Shown here: positions 29,381-38,055 of the stretch, one piece after another
How positions within the stretch are numbered: the first letter of the stretch is position 1
Layout: each line of letters starts with the position of its first letter
The notes under the pieces: generated by a model
What the model was told of the DNA's origin: nothing
What the model saw: the letters and a program-made list of their open reading frames with translations, nothing else
Database searches by the model: none
From: Luteibacter jiangsuensis
GTDB lineage: Bacteria > Pseudomonadota > Gammaproteobacteria > Xanthomonadales > Rhodanobacteraceae
Assembly (NCBI RefSeq): GCF_011742555.1
Contig: NZ_JAAQQR010000008.1
Span: 113,295-177,294 of the forward strand
Length of the DNA stretch: 64,000 nucleotides
Direction of reading: 5' to 3'
Translations under genes and position numbers: made by a program

Positions 29381-32300
29381 GTGAACTTTTTTGCACCATT
29401 CATCCGCCGGCCGAAAGGCACCTCGCTGCTCGCGGCGGGCCTTACCCTGGCCGGCGCGCTGGCCTACATGCTGCTGGGCGTCGCCGCGCTGCCTTCGATC
29501 GAAGTGCCGGCCGTGTTCATCCAGACACAGATGCCGGGCGCCAGCGCCCAGACGATGGCCTCGACGGTTATCGCACCGCTCGAACGCCACCTGGGCCAGA
29601 TCCCGGGCGTGGATCAGATGTACTCGAACAGCACCGAAGGTGCCGGCTTCGTGCGCCTGCGCTTCAACATGGACCGCTCCACCGACGCCGCCGCCCGCGA
29701 CGTGCAGGCCGCGATCAACGCCGCGGCCGCCGACTTGCCGGCGGGCATGCCGTCGCCGCCGCAGTATTTCAAGTTCGACACGGGACAGATTCCCGTGCTG
29801 CTGGTCGCCTTCACGTCGAAGACCATGCCGCCGGACAAGCTCTACGACGTGGTGGACACCTTGATCCGCCCCGCCGTGTCGCAGATCGACGGCGTGTCGC
29901 GCGTGCAGGTGTTCGGCGGCACGCCGCACGCCGTGCGCATCGAACTGGACACCAACGCGCTTTCGTCGAAAGGCATCACCACCAATGACGTTTCCAACGC
30001 GTTGCAAGCCGCGAACGTGAATTCGCCGCAAGGCGTGCTGTCCGACGGCAAGACGCAGATGACGGTCGTCGCCAACGACGGTCTGCGCGACGCGTCAGAT
30101 TTCGCCAACATTCTCATCGCCGTGCGCAACAACGTACCCGTGCGGCTGTCCGACATCGCCAAGGTTTACAGCGGCCAGCAGGACCAGTACCAGAAGGCGT
30201 GGTTCCAGGGCGAACGCTCCGTCACCATGCAGATCAGCAAGCGGCCGGAGGCCAACTCCATCGCCACGGCGGACGCCATCCGCGCCGCCCTGCCGCGTTT
30301 CCGCGCGCTGCTGCCCGCCGATGCCCAGGTCACGCCCATCTTCGACCTGACCCAGACCACGCAGTCGGCCCTGCACGAGGTGAAGGTCGCGCTCCTCATC
30401 AGTATCGTGATGGTGGTGCTGGTGATGATGGTGTTCCTGCGCCGTCTGGGCCCCACGATGATCGCCACGCTGAGCGTGCCACTCTCGCTCGCGGGTGCCT
30501 TCGTCATCATGTGGTCCCTCGGCTACACGCTGAACACGATGTCGTTGATGGCACTGGTGCTGTGCATCGGCTTCGTGGTGGACGACGCCATCGTCGTCAT
30601 CGAGAACATCGTGCGCCACATGGAGAACGGCGCCAAGCCGATGGAGGCGGCCCTCGAGGGCGTGCGTGAGATCGGGTTCACGGTCATTTCCATCACCTTG
30701 TCGCTGGTGGCGGTGTTCGCCCCCCTCCTGTTCGGCAACAACATGATCACGAAGCTGCTGCGCGAGTTCTCGGTGACCCTCGCCGGCGCCGTGCTGATCT
30801 CCGCCGTGGTGTCGCTCACCCTCACCCCTGCGCTGTGCGCGCATTACCTCAAGCACGACGCTCCCGACCGCAAGCCGGGACGCTGGGAGCTTGCCCTGGA
30901 GCGTTTCGACCGTGGCTTCCTGCGTGTCTACCAGCGCGCCCTGGACTGGGCGCTGCGCCATCGCCGGCTGATGCGCTGGCAGCCGTTGATCCTGCTGGGC
31001 GCCACCATTCTGCTGGCCATTGCCGTGGTGAAGACCGCCGGCGGCAACTTCATGCCGGAAGAGGACACGGGCATGCTGCAGGCGCAGATCAGCGCCGATG
31101 CCAACATCTCGCCCGACGAGATGACCCGCCGCCTCAAGCGCGTCGGCGACATCATGCAGAACGACAGCACCGTGGCCGACGTGACCACCATCCTCGGCGG
31201 CGACAACGGCGGCGCCGTGGGCAACCAGGGCTTGATGTTCGTGGACCTCAAGCCGAAGGGCAACGGCCCCGGCCAGCGCAAGGAATCGATGAAGGAAATC
31301 ATGGATCGCCTCGGCAAGGAGTACGGCAAGATCTCCGACGTTCAGGTGTTCATGAACCCCGTGCAGTTCCTGGGCGGCGGTGGCGGCAACAGCAATCGCG
31401 GGCAGTATTCGTTCCAGTTGATCAGCACCAGCGGCGAGGATCTGCAACCGTGGGTTCTGAAGCTCGTACGGCAGATGCGCACGATGAAGGAGTTCCGCGA
31501 CGTCGGCAGCGATTTCGACATCGTGGGCAAGCAGCAGATGCTGAAGGTGGATCGCGAGGCCGCCGGGCGGTTGCACATCGGCATGGGTACCATCGACTCC
31601 GCCTTGTTCAACGCCTTCGGCCAGCGCCAGGTGTCGATCATCTATTCGGACATCAACCAGTATTGGGTGGTGCTGACCGCAGCCGCGGCGCAGACGCTCA
31701 GCCCCGAGGCACTCCTCAATACCTACGTGAAGAACGAGCTCGGCAAGATGATCCCGCTCTCGGCGGTGGCGAAGATCGCACCGGTGGCGGTGCCCAGTGC
31801 GGTGACGCATCAGAACCAGCTCGAGTCGGCCGACATCACCTACAACCTCGCGCCCAAGATCACCGCGGACAAGGGCAACGCGCTGGTGGAGCAGGCCGTG
31901 CATGCGATCGGCCTGCCGGGCGGGGTGCGCATGGACTTCACGGGTGCGAACCAGCGCCTGCGCGATGCGCAGTCGAACGGCATGGTGCTGCTGATCGGCG
32001 CGATCCTCGCCGTCTATATCGTGCTCGGCATCCTTTACGAAAGCCTTGGCCACCCGCTGACCATCATCTCCACGCTGCCTGCGGCGGGTGCCGGCGCCTT
32101 CCTCGCCATGCTGGTCACACAGACCCAGCTCACCTTGATGGCAATCATCTCGGTACTGCTGCTGATCGGTATCGTGAAGAAGAACGCGATCCTCATGGTG
32201 GACTTCGCCCTGGTGGCGCAGCGCGAACATGGCATGTCACCGGTGGAGGCGATCCGTCAGGCGGCGCTCGTGCGCTTCCGCCCGATCACGATGACCACGC

Positions 32301-32569
32301 TGGTCGCCATGGGCGCCGCGCTGCCGCTCGCGATCGGGTTTGGCGTTGGCTCGGAAATGCGTCGACCGCTCGGCATCGCCATCGTGGGCGGCCTGCTCGT
32401 ATCGCAGTTGCTCACGCTGCTCAGCACACCGGCCATCTATCTGTGGAACCACGATCGCAAGGAACGCAAATACCGGCGCAAGCTGAAGCGCCGGTACAAG
32501 CGCTGGCTGAAGATCAGGAAGGAAAGGGAGCGCGGCGGGCTGCGGGGGCTTCGGCCGAGCGAGGCGTGA
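29381..32569 (+). CDS. RND-family efflux transporter (HAE1/MdtB-MdtC-like), stand-alone
   Basis: A 1062-residue inner-membrane pump of the AcrB superfamily, extruding drugs or other small molecules with proton antiport. The proton-relay aspartates D401-D402 (GFVVDDAIVVIENI) and the late helix GIVKKNAILMVDFAL with its lysine are intact. The 12-helix, two-porter-domain plan and length are normal. The start is GTG 29381 after AGGAAG. RND pumps normally need a periplasmic adaptor and an outer-membrane channel, but neither is encoded beside it: btuB precedes it and a DUF2239 gene follows on the other strand. It must borrow partners from elsewhere. The substrate is unknown. Confidence 0.9.
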   Translation: MNFFAPFIRRPKGTSLLAAGLTLAGALAYMLLGVAALPSIEVPAVFIQTQMPGASAQTMASTVIAPLERHLGQIPGVDQMYSNSTEGAGFVRLRFNMDRSTDAAARDVQAAINAAAADLPAGMPSPPQYFKFDTGQIPVLLVAFTSKTMPPDKLYDVVDTLIRPAVSQIDGVSRVQVFGGTPHAVRIELDTNALSSKGITTNDVSNALQAANVNSPQGVLSDGKTQMTVVANDGLRDASDFANILIAVRNNVPVRLSDIAKVYSGQQDQYQKAWFQGERSVTMQISKRPEANSIATADAIRAALPRFRALLPADAQVTPIFDLTQTTQSALHEVKVALLISIVMVVLVMMVFLRRLGPTMIATLSVPLSLAGAFVIMWSLGYTLNTMSLMALVLCIGFVVDDAIVVIENIVRHMENGAKPMEAALEGVREIGFTVISITLSLVAVFAPLLFGNNMITKLLREFSVTLAGAVLISAVVSLTLTPALCAHYLKHDAPDRKPGRWELALERFDRGFLRVYQRALDWALRHRRLMRWQPLILLGATILLAIAVVKTAGGNFMPEEDTGMLQAQISADANISPDEMTRRLKRVGDIMQNDSTVADVTTILGGDNGGAVGNQGLMFVDLKPKGNGPGQRKESMKEIMDRLGKEYGKISDVQVFMNPVQFLGGGGGNSNRGQYSFQLISTSGEDLQPWVLKLVRQMRTMKEFRDVGSDFDIVGKQQMLKVDREAAGRLHIGMGTIDSALFNAFGQRQVSIIYSDINQYWVVLTAAAAQTLSPEALLNTYVKNELGKMIPLSAVAKIAPVAVPSAVTHQNQLESADITYNLAPKITADKGNALVEQAVHAIGLPGGVRMDFTGANQRLRDAQSNGMVLLIGAILAVYIVLGILYESLGHPLTIISTLPAAGAGAFLAMLVTQTQLTLMAIISVLLLIGIVKKNAILMVDFALVAQREHGMSPVEAIRQAALVRFRPITMTTLVAMGAALPLAIGFGVGSEMRRPLGIAIVGGLLVSQLLTLLSTPAIYLWNHDRKERKYRRKLKRRYKRWLKIRKERERGGLRGLRPSEA

Positions 32570-32636
32570 GCGTTCCCATGCAGGAGCGGGCCGCCATGGC
32601 GGTGAGACACGCTGGCGACAACGTCACATCGTGCCC

Positions 32637-32716
32637 TGTGGGAGCCGCTTCAGCGGCGATACGTGTCCGCGAGAGTGCCCGCTGCCGCGGGATCGCCGGC
32701 ATAGCCGGCTCCCACA
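32637..32716. repeat. REPIN-like repeat, family A copy 3
   Basis: Opposite orientation to copies 1 and 2: starts TGTGGGAGCCGCTTCAGCGG and ends GCCGGCATAGCCGGCTCCCACA (last 20 bases shown in part). It lies between the convergent RND and DUF2239 genes, just after a fragment related to the third repeat family at 32582. Confidence 0.85.
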
Positions 32717-32747
32717 GAGAACTTTCGGGCCGGTTCGCGCAGCTCGG

Positions 32748-33323
32748 TTACCAGGCTGCGGCCGCCAGCGTGCACACGTAATCGCGAACGTCCGCTGGCC
32801 ACGCCTCGAGCAGCGCCTCGAAGCGTTCGCGCTCGCCGCGATGGAAGGCGCGAGAGGCTTCTTCGTATCCGGGCAGGTTGCCGCCGAGCGCCAGCATGAG
32901 CCGATCGACTGCTTCGCTCGCCTGGCGCCGACGGTCTGCCGCCGCGTTCTGTCGGCTCGCGTCCTCCACCAGCCGCCGCAAGGCGACGGACGCGCCACCC
33001 GGCTGCGCGCCCAGCCATTCCCAGTGGCGGGGAAGGAGGGTGACCTCGCGGGCGACCACGCCAAGCCGGGGCCGGCCCGGGCCTCGCCGTGCGTCGGCTG
33101 CCGGGGCCACCGGCCCGGCTTCCTCCGCAGGCGCCAGCCGCGCCAGAACGTCGTCGAGCGTGCCGCGATAGTCGATGTCCACCGGCCGGCCGGTTTCGTC
33201 GTCGTAAACGAGGATCGAGGCGCCGGGATCGGCGTCGGCGTGTGTCTTGCCCTGCCGTGCAACGGCGGCGAGGGAACCGGAAGCGAGGCGGGAATGGCCG
33301 AGGAAGGCGGTATAGGTCGACAT
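32748..33323 (-). CDS. DUF2239 family protein
   Basis: A 191-residue cytoplasmic protein of unknown function. It matches my memory of the DUF2239 family: start MSTYTAFLGHSRLASGSL, middle YDDETGRPVDIDYRGT, a Pro/Arg-rich RRGPGRPRLGVVAREVTLLPRHWEWL segment (quoted in part), and a helical C-terminus. The PRHWEWLGAQPGGASVALR stretch is the most distinctive. No signal peptide or membrane segment. It is followed 96 bp upstream in sequence by the dioxygenase gene, same strand, but nothing links their roles. ATG 33323 is the natural start. Confidence 0.8.
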   Translation of the reverse strand: MSTYTAFLGHSRLASGSLAAVARQGKTHADADPGASILVYDDETGRPVDIDYRGTLDDVLARLAPAEEAGPVAPAADARRGPGRPRLGVVAREVTLLPRHWEWLGAQPGGASVALRRLVEDASRQNAAADRRRQASEAVDRLMLALGGNLPGYEEASRAFHRGERERFEALLEAWPADVRDYVCTLAAAAW

Positions 33324-33419
33324 GTCTTATCGAAGTGCGGACGATGGGCGAATAATACCCGGGCTAAATCACGGGATCAATAGCCTCCGGGTAAAATTAG
33401 TCAGCACTCTCGCCCGCCG

Positions 33420-34196
33420 CTAGTTCACGCCCCAGGCGTACGAATCCATGGACAGCACGCCATACGTGATGCCGCCATCGATCGCCGCCGGCGTGTCGGT
33501 GCCCGCGGCGCCAAGCGCCACCAGCAACGGCAGGTAGTGCTCTTCCGTCGGATGCGCACGAATGGCGCTCGGCGCCACGTGACGGTAGTCGACGAGTGCT
33601 TCGACGTCGCCCGCCAGCACGGCTTGCCGGCTCCATGCCGCGAACGCCTTCGCGTACGCCGCGGAATCGCCGTCGCGGCGCACTTCGTGCAGGTTATGCG
33701 TGAGGCTGCCCGATCCGACGATGGCGATCCCACGGTCGCGCAGCGGCGCGAGCGTCCGTCCCAGCCTCAATGCCCCGGCCGTATCGAGATTGTGCGGCAT
33801 CGACACCTGGATCACCGGGGTGTCGGCATCCGGGCGCAGGTAGCGCAGGGGCACCCAGGCACCATGGTCGTACCCCCGCTCCGGATCCACCATCGCGACC
33901 AGGCCGTCTTCCGCCAGCAGGGCGGCCGTTTCCGCTGCAAGGCTCGCGGATCCCGGTGCCGGGTAGGTCAGGTCGTAGAGCGCCGGCGGAAAGCCGCCGA
34001 AGTCATGGATGGTGGCCGGCCAGGCGGCGCCGGTGACGCGAATGCCGCAGGTCTGCCAGTGGGGCGAGACGACGACGATGCCGCTGGCGCTGGCAAGACG
34101 CTTGCCCAGGTCGGTGAGGCGGGAACCGAGCAGTCCGGGCTCCAGCGCGAAGGTGGGAGCACCGTGGGAGACGAAGATGGAGGGAGCGCGATACAT
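33420..34196 (-). CDS. Class III extradiol dioxygenase, 4,5-DOPA dioxygenase (YgiD) family
   Basis: A 258-residue metalloenzyme of the DODA-type LigB superfamily (E. coli YgiD is about the same length). Conserved histidines are in IFVSHGAPTF (H11), VVVSPHWQT, PERGYDHGAWVPL and GSGSLTHNL. Such enzymes open catechol rings between or beside the hydroxyls; bacterial YgiD-type proteins act on DOPA in vitro but the natural substrate is generally unknown. ATG 34196 begins right at the family start MYRAPSIFVSHG; the upstream frame belongs to no gene. It is 37 bp downstream of the GGDEF-EAL gene on the same strand, so the two may share a transcript. Confidence 0.87.
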   Translation of the reverse strand: MYRAPSIFVSHGAPTFALEPGLLGSRLTDLGKRLASASGIVVVSPHWQTCGIRVTGAAWPATIHDFGGFPPALYDLTYPAPGSASLAAETAALLAEDGLVAMVDPERGYDHGAWVPLRYLRPDADTPVIQVSMPHNLDTAGALRLGRTLAPLRDRGIAIVGSGSLTHNLHEVRRDGDSAAYAKAFAAWSRQAVLAGDVEALVDYRHVAPSAIRAHPTEEHYLPLLVALGAAGTDTPAAIDGGITYGVLSMDSYAWGVN

Positions 34197-34233
34197 GGGA
34201 TCACCGGGGACGTGGCCTGTGTGCCACCTGCGA

Positions 34234-37209
34234 TCAATGTATGAGCGCGGCGTCGCTCGATAAATCGTCCTGCGGTGAACGCATTGGCTCCCGGCGTGAA
34301 CGCCGCAGCGCCTCCACCGGCACGGGATGCGAGAAAAGGTAGCCCTGCATGGCGTCGCAACCTTCGGCGAGCAGCCAGTCGCGCTGCCCCTCGGTCTCCA
34401 CACCCTCCGCCACCACCTCCAGGTTGAGGCTGCGGCCGAGGAAGATGATCGAGCGGCAGATCGAGGTGTCCACGTCCTCCTGCAACAACGTGCCGATGAA
34501 GTGACGATCGATCTTGATCTTGTCCAACGGCAGACGCGACAGGTACGTGAGATTCGAATAGCCGGTGCCGAAGTCGTCCAGCGCAATGCTGACGCCCATG
34601 GCCTGCAGCTCGCGCAGCGTGCGTATGGCGCGCTCCGGTTCGTGCATGAACGCGCTTTCCGTCAGTTCCAGTTCCAGAGCGGACGCGCTTGCGCCGGTTT
34701 CCGCCAGGGCGTGTCGCACGTCGGCCACCAGGTCGGTATGCACCAGCTGCTGCGCCGATATGTTCACCGAAAGCCGGCAGCCGTGCCCGATGGTGTCGAG
34801 GACCATCCGCTGCTGCCTGCATGCCTCGCGCAGCACCCACTGGCCGATCTGGACGATCGCACCGGTTTCTTCCAGCAGTGGAATGAGGCGGTCGTTGCGG
34901 CAAAGGTCGCCCGGTGCCGAGGGCCAGCGCAGCAGGGCTTCCACGCCGATCGTCGTCGCGTCGGTGCCCGCGTGCTGGGTCTGCCACGCAAGCGCGAGTT
35001 CGTTGTCGAGATTCGCCCCGGAAAGGCGGGTGAGCACGGTAAGCCTGGCCATCGCCGTGGCGTGCATTTCCGCCGAGTAGCACTTCCACGTGTGCCGTCC
35101 GGAGCGCTTCGCGTCGTACATCGCCGTGTCGGCATTGCGGATCAACGTGTCCGCATCGGCGCCGTCGCGCGTCGCGAAGGCCACGCCGATGCTGCATTTC
35201 AGGCGCTGCGACGTGCCGGCCACTTCCAGCGGTTCCTCGATGGCGCGCTGGATGCGTGGCAGCACGTCGATCGCCTTCGCAGGCGATCCGCCGAAGGGCA
35301 GTACCGCCACAAACTCGTCGCCACCGAAGCGTCCTACCTGCCCCTCCCCGCCCACGGCGTCACCGAGCCGCAGGCTCAGGTCGCGCAGTACCTGGTCGCC
35401 GAGCGCATGTCCCAGCGCGTCGTTGATCACCTTGAAATGGTCGAGGTCGACGAACAGCACCATCAGTCCCGACCCGTCCAGCTCCCTCTGCGCCAGCATC
35501 GACTCCAGGTTTTCGCGCAACGCCCGCCGATTCGGAAGTCCGGTGAGTTCGTCGTGCGTGGCCTGGTGATTGAGGCGCTCCTCGTAGCGGCGTTGCTCCG
35601 TCACATCGCGAACGATGACCAACGTGCCGCGCCCGCGCGAGTCGCGATAGTCGGAGAGCGCCAGTTCCGCTTCGAAAGGCATGCCGTGTTCGGGTTCGAT
35701 CCACGCCGCGATGCTGGTGCCTTCCGCGGCACCGCGGCGGGTGGCTTCCAATGCGTGGGCGTCGAGAAAATCGCCGGCTCGGCGTCCGACCAGTGTGTGT
35801 CCTTCCGCGCCCAGGCGGTCTTCCGCCAGGTGGTTGGCGTATTCGATGCGATCGTCCCGCACTACCACCAGGGGCAACGGCATCCGCGCCAGCAGCTGCC
35901 GATAGGCCGCCTCGCTCGCGGCAAGGTCGCGGTCGGTGTCCTGGAGGCGTTGACGTGTCTCGTGCAGCGCGGTGATCTCGCTGATCGTTCCGGCGAGGAT
36001 CCGCTGGCCTTCCTCATTGGTGATTCGCGCCGCGCGCACCACCACCCGCACCTCGCGTCCGTCCGGACGGCACAGCCGATGCTCGCACTCGTAAGGCCCG
36101 TCCCCATGTTCGAACTTGGCCAGCCACGCCGCCATCGCATGCTGGTCCTCGGGGTGCACCAGCTTGTAATACGTGCCGTGCCGGCCGCCCATGCGGTCCG
36201 GGGGCAACCCCGTGATCTGGTGCACGTGGCCGGACCAGACGATGGTGCCTTCGACGAGATTCGCCTCCCACAGGCCAATATGACCCGTCCGCTGCACGTC
36301 GCCCAGGTGCCGCGCGCTTCGCGACAATGCATCCACCAGACTGAGCTGCCGCCGATAGGCGGCATCGAACAGGGCGGCGAAAACGTTCAGAAGGACGACG
36401 AGCGCCAGCGTCGCCAGGAACGAAGGGGTGGCCTGCCGCAACCACTCTGCCTTGGTGGCCGCGCTGTCGATGCTTACCTGCACCAGATAGGGATGGCGGG
36501 CGGACGCCAGCCACGCGTGGAAGCGTCCGCCCCCGCCATGGCTTCCAGACGTGCCCGCCGCCGGAGGCAAGGTCAACGACCCGGGGACGTCGTCGCGATT
36601 GCTCGCGAAAAGTCGGCCGTCGGTCGAGAACGCACCGATGGAAGCGCCCTGGCCCAGCATCGAGTGGCGCATCTCGTCGCGGAGTCTTTCCGCATCCACG
36701 ACGGTGCCGAAGGCGGCCGGCTGCGGCACGCGGGAATCCACAAGGATACGAATGCCGCCAGGAACCTCACCCTGCGCGTCGGCCACGTGCACGCGGACCC
36801 TGGCGCCCAGCACCGTCCGGCGCGGAGCATCCACGCTGTCGCGCCAGTTCGCCAGCGGGATGCTGGTGGACGCGATGACGCCGCCGTCGGCATCGAGCGC
36901 AACGAGGCTGGAGAGTTCGGGATGGCGCGCCTGCACTTCACCCAGTCGGGCGTGCAACGCGCCCGAGTCGGCGCTGTCGACTTCGTTGCGCAGGGCGAGC
37001 AGTGGCCCCATCGTCGCGTCGATGTCCTGGTCGATCATGCGTATCGCGCCCGCTGCCGACGCGGCGAGCTGCCGACGCGTACCGTCCCGCATGCCCCGGT
37101 ACACGTCGAATTGCAGGATCGCGACGATGCCCGCCACGCCCACGGACAAGACAATCGCCACCGTCCATGTGGCCAGCCGCGCGCGCCGGGCGCGCACCCT
37201 GGTCGCCAC
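34234..37209 (-). CDS. Membrane PAS-GGDEF-EAL c-di-GMP signalling protein
   Basis: About 991 residues. Order: N-terminal helix (TWTVAIVLSVGVAGIVAIL), ~270-residue periplasmic sensor region, second helix (FLATLALVVLLNVFAALF), two PAS domains (first with WEANLVEGTIVWSG), GGDEF, EAL. The GGDEF signature is intact (GRFGGDEF), but the usual product-inhibition RxxD site is replaced by GGEG. The EAL domain keeps EALLRW, NISAQQL, ELTESAF, DDFGTGYS, KIDR and AEGVET, so phosphodiesterase activity is expected; cyclase activity is possible. The start is unsure: GTG 37209 lies 12 bases after GGAGAGG, while the frame is open to TTG 37344. It is divergent from a PagL-like gene. Confidence 0.88.
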   Translation of the reverse strand: MATRVRARRARLATWTVAIVLSVGVAGIVAILQFDVYRGMRDGTRRQLAASAAGAIRMIDQDIDATMGPLLALRNEVDSADSGALHARLGEVQARHPELSSLVALDADGGVIASTSIPLANWRDSVDAPRRTVLGARVRVHVADAQGEVPGGIRILVDSRVPQPAAFGTVVDAERLRDEMRHSMLGQGASIGAFSTDGRLFASNRDDVPGSLTLPPAAGTSGSHGGGGRFHAWLASARHPYLVQVSIDSAATKAEWLRQATPSFLATLALVVLLNVFAALFDAAYRRQLSLVDALSRSARHLGDVQRTGHIGLWEANLVEGTIVWSGHVHQITGLPPDRMGGRHGTYYKLVHPEDQHAMAAWLAKFEHGDGPYECEHRLCRPDGREVRVVVRAARITNEEGQRILAGTISEITALHETRQRLQDTDRDLAASEAAYRQLLARMPLPLVVVRDDRIEYANHLAEDRLGAEGHTLVGRRAGDFLDAHALEATRRGAAEGTSIAAWIEPEHGMPFEAELALSDYRDSRGRGTLVIVRDVTEQRRYEERLNHQATHDELTGLPNRRALRENLESMLAQRELDGSGLMVLFVDLDHFKVINDALGHALGDQVLRDLSLRLGDAVGGEGQVGRFGGDEFVAVLPFGGSPAKAIDVLPRIQRAIEEPLEVAGTSQRLKCSIGVAFATRDGADADTLIRNADTAMYDAKRSGRHTWKCYSAEMHATAMARLTVLTRLSGANLDNELALAWQTQHAGTDATTIGVEALLRWPSAPGDLCRNDRLIPLLEETGAIVQIGQWVLREACRQQRMVLDTIGHGCRLSVNISAQQLVHTDLVADVRHALAETGASASALELELTESAFMHEPERAIRTLRELQAMGVSIALDDFGTGYSNLTYLSRLPLDKIKIDRHFIGTLLQEDVDTSICRSIIFLGRSLNLEVVAEGVETEGQRDWLLAEGCDAMQGYLFSHPVPVEALRRSRREPMRSPQDDLSSDAALIH

Positions 37210-37460
37210 CTTGAACGTCGCCCTCTCCACCGGTCGCCGACCCCTGCTGCCCTTTGGCCCCGCCGCTCGTCGGCCGGCCTCCAGGGTCTTTAACGGCACC
37301 CGGCAGCACGCCTTGACCCCTTCGTCGACGGCAGGACGGGACAAGCTTCCGAAAGGTGCGGCGGAAAATAATTGTCACCGTGCCCTTTATTCACATTCGT
37401 TGGACACTATTTACCGAACGATTCAGTTCATTAACGTCCCATCACAAGGCCCCGTCCCCC

Positions 37461-37991
37461 ATGCGCTCGTCCCGTCCCGTACTCGGCGCCCTCGCCGTCC
37501 TCGCCCTCGCCGCCAGCCTTCCCGCGGCCGCCCAGACGCACATCGAAGTGCAGGGCGGCCGCAGCTACATGAACAGCTATGGCACCAACGCCTTCTTCGC
37601 GGAGGCGGTGTTCTCGCCGCAGCCCATGGGGCAGAGCCGCTTCACCTGGTCGCCGGATGTTTCCATCGGCTACATCAAGGGACGCGACATCGGCCGCTAT
37701 GCGGATTCACATCCGGGCGTGACGGACAATATCTGGGTGGGCGCCGCAGGTGCCCGTCTCCACTACGGCAGCGCGGGCGACTGGTACCAGCCGTTCTTCT
37801 TCAGCTTCCAGGTGGCCGGCACCGCCGGCGGACGTACCCAGGCACTGTCGAGTGGCTACGAATTCGTCAGCACCCTCGGCTGGCAGTACAAGAACGTGAG
37901 CTTCCAGGTCCGCCACATCTCCAACGGCAGCTTCAAGGAACCGAACCGCGGCGAGACCATGGCGCTGGTGGGTATCGGCTTCGATATCTGA
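37461..37991 (+). CDS. pagL: PagL-like lipid A 3-O-deacylase (acyloxyacyl hydrolase)
   Basis: An outer-membrane beta-barrel enzyme of 176 residues with signal peptide ...LPAAAQT. The C-terminal block RHISNGSFKEPNRGETMALV aligns with P. aeruginosa PagL (IHYSNAGLKQPNDGIESYSL, from memory). The catalytic His and Ser (H-x-S) are conserved. The third catalytic residue, Glu140 in PagL, aligns with Thr here, and a Glu sits one position earlier, so activity needs confirming. PagL removes the 3-O-acyl chain of lipid A, modulating membrane and immune properties. ATG 37461 starts the signal peptide. It is divergent from the c-di-GMP gene and ends in a strong terminator. Confidence 0.78.
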   Translation: MRSSRPVLGALAVLALAASLPAAAQTHIEVQGGRSYMNSYGTNAFFAEAVFSPQPMGQSRFTWSPDVSIGYIKGRDIGRYADSHPGVTDNIWVGAAGARLHYGSAGDWYQPFFFSFQVAGTAGGRTQALSSGYEFVSTLGWQYKNVSFQVRHISNGSFKEPNRGETMALVGIGFDI

Positions 37992-38010
37992 TGAACCGGG
38001 TGGAGTAAGA

Positions 38011-38038
38011 AAAAAAGCCGGCAATGCCGGCTTTTTTT
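38011..38038. terminator. Bidirectional rho-independent terminator
   Basis: A-tract, GCCGGC-AAT-GCCGGC stem, then seven T residues. The same structure with a T-tract reads in both directions. It separates the convergent pagL (stop 37991) and emrB (stop 38056) genes. A TGTGGGAG fragment of repeat family A follows at 38045. Confidence 0.95.
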
Positions 38039-38055
38039 GGTTCTGTGGGAGTGAC

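Noticed and set aside
34327..37293. A 988-codon + strand frame opposite the GGDEF-EAL gene
   Set aside because: Shadow of a gene with intact catalytic motifs on the other strand.
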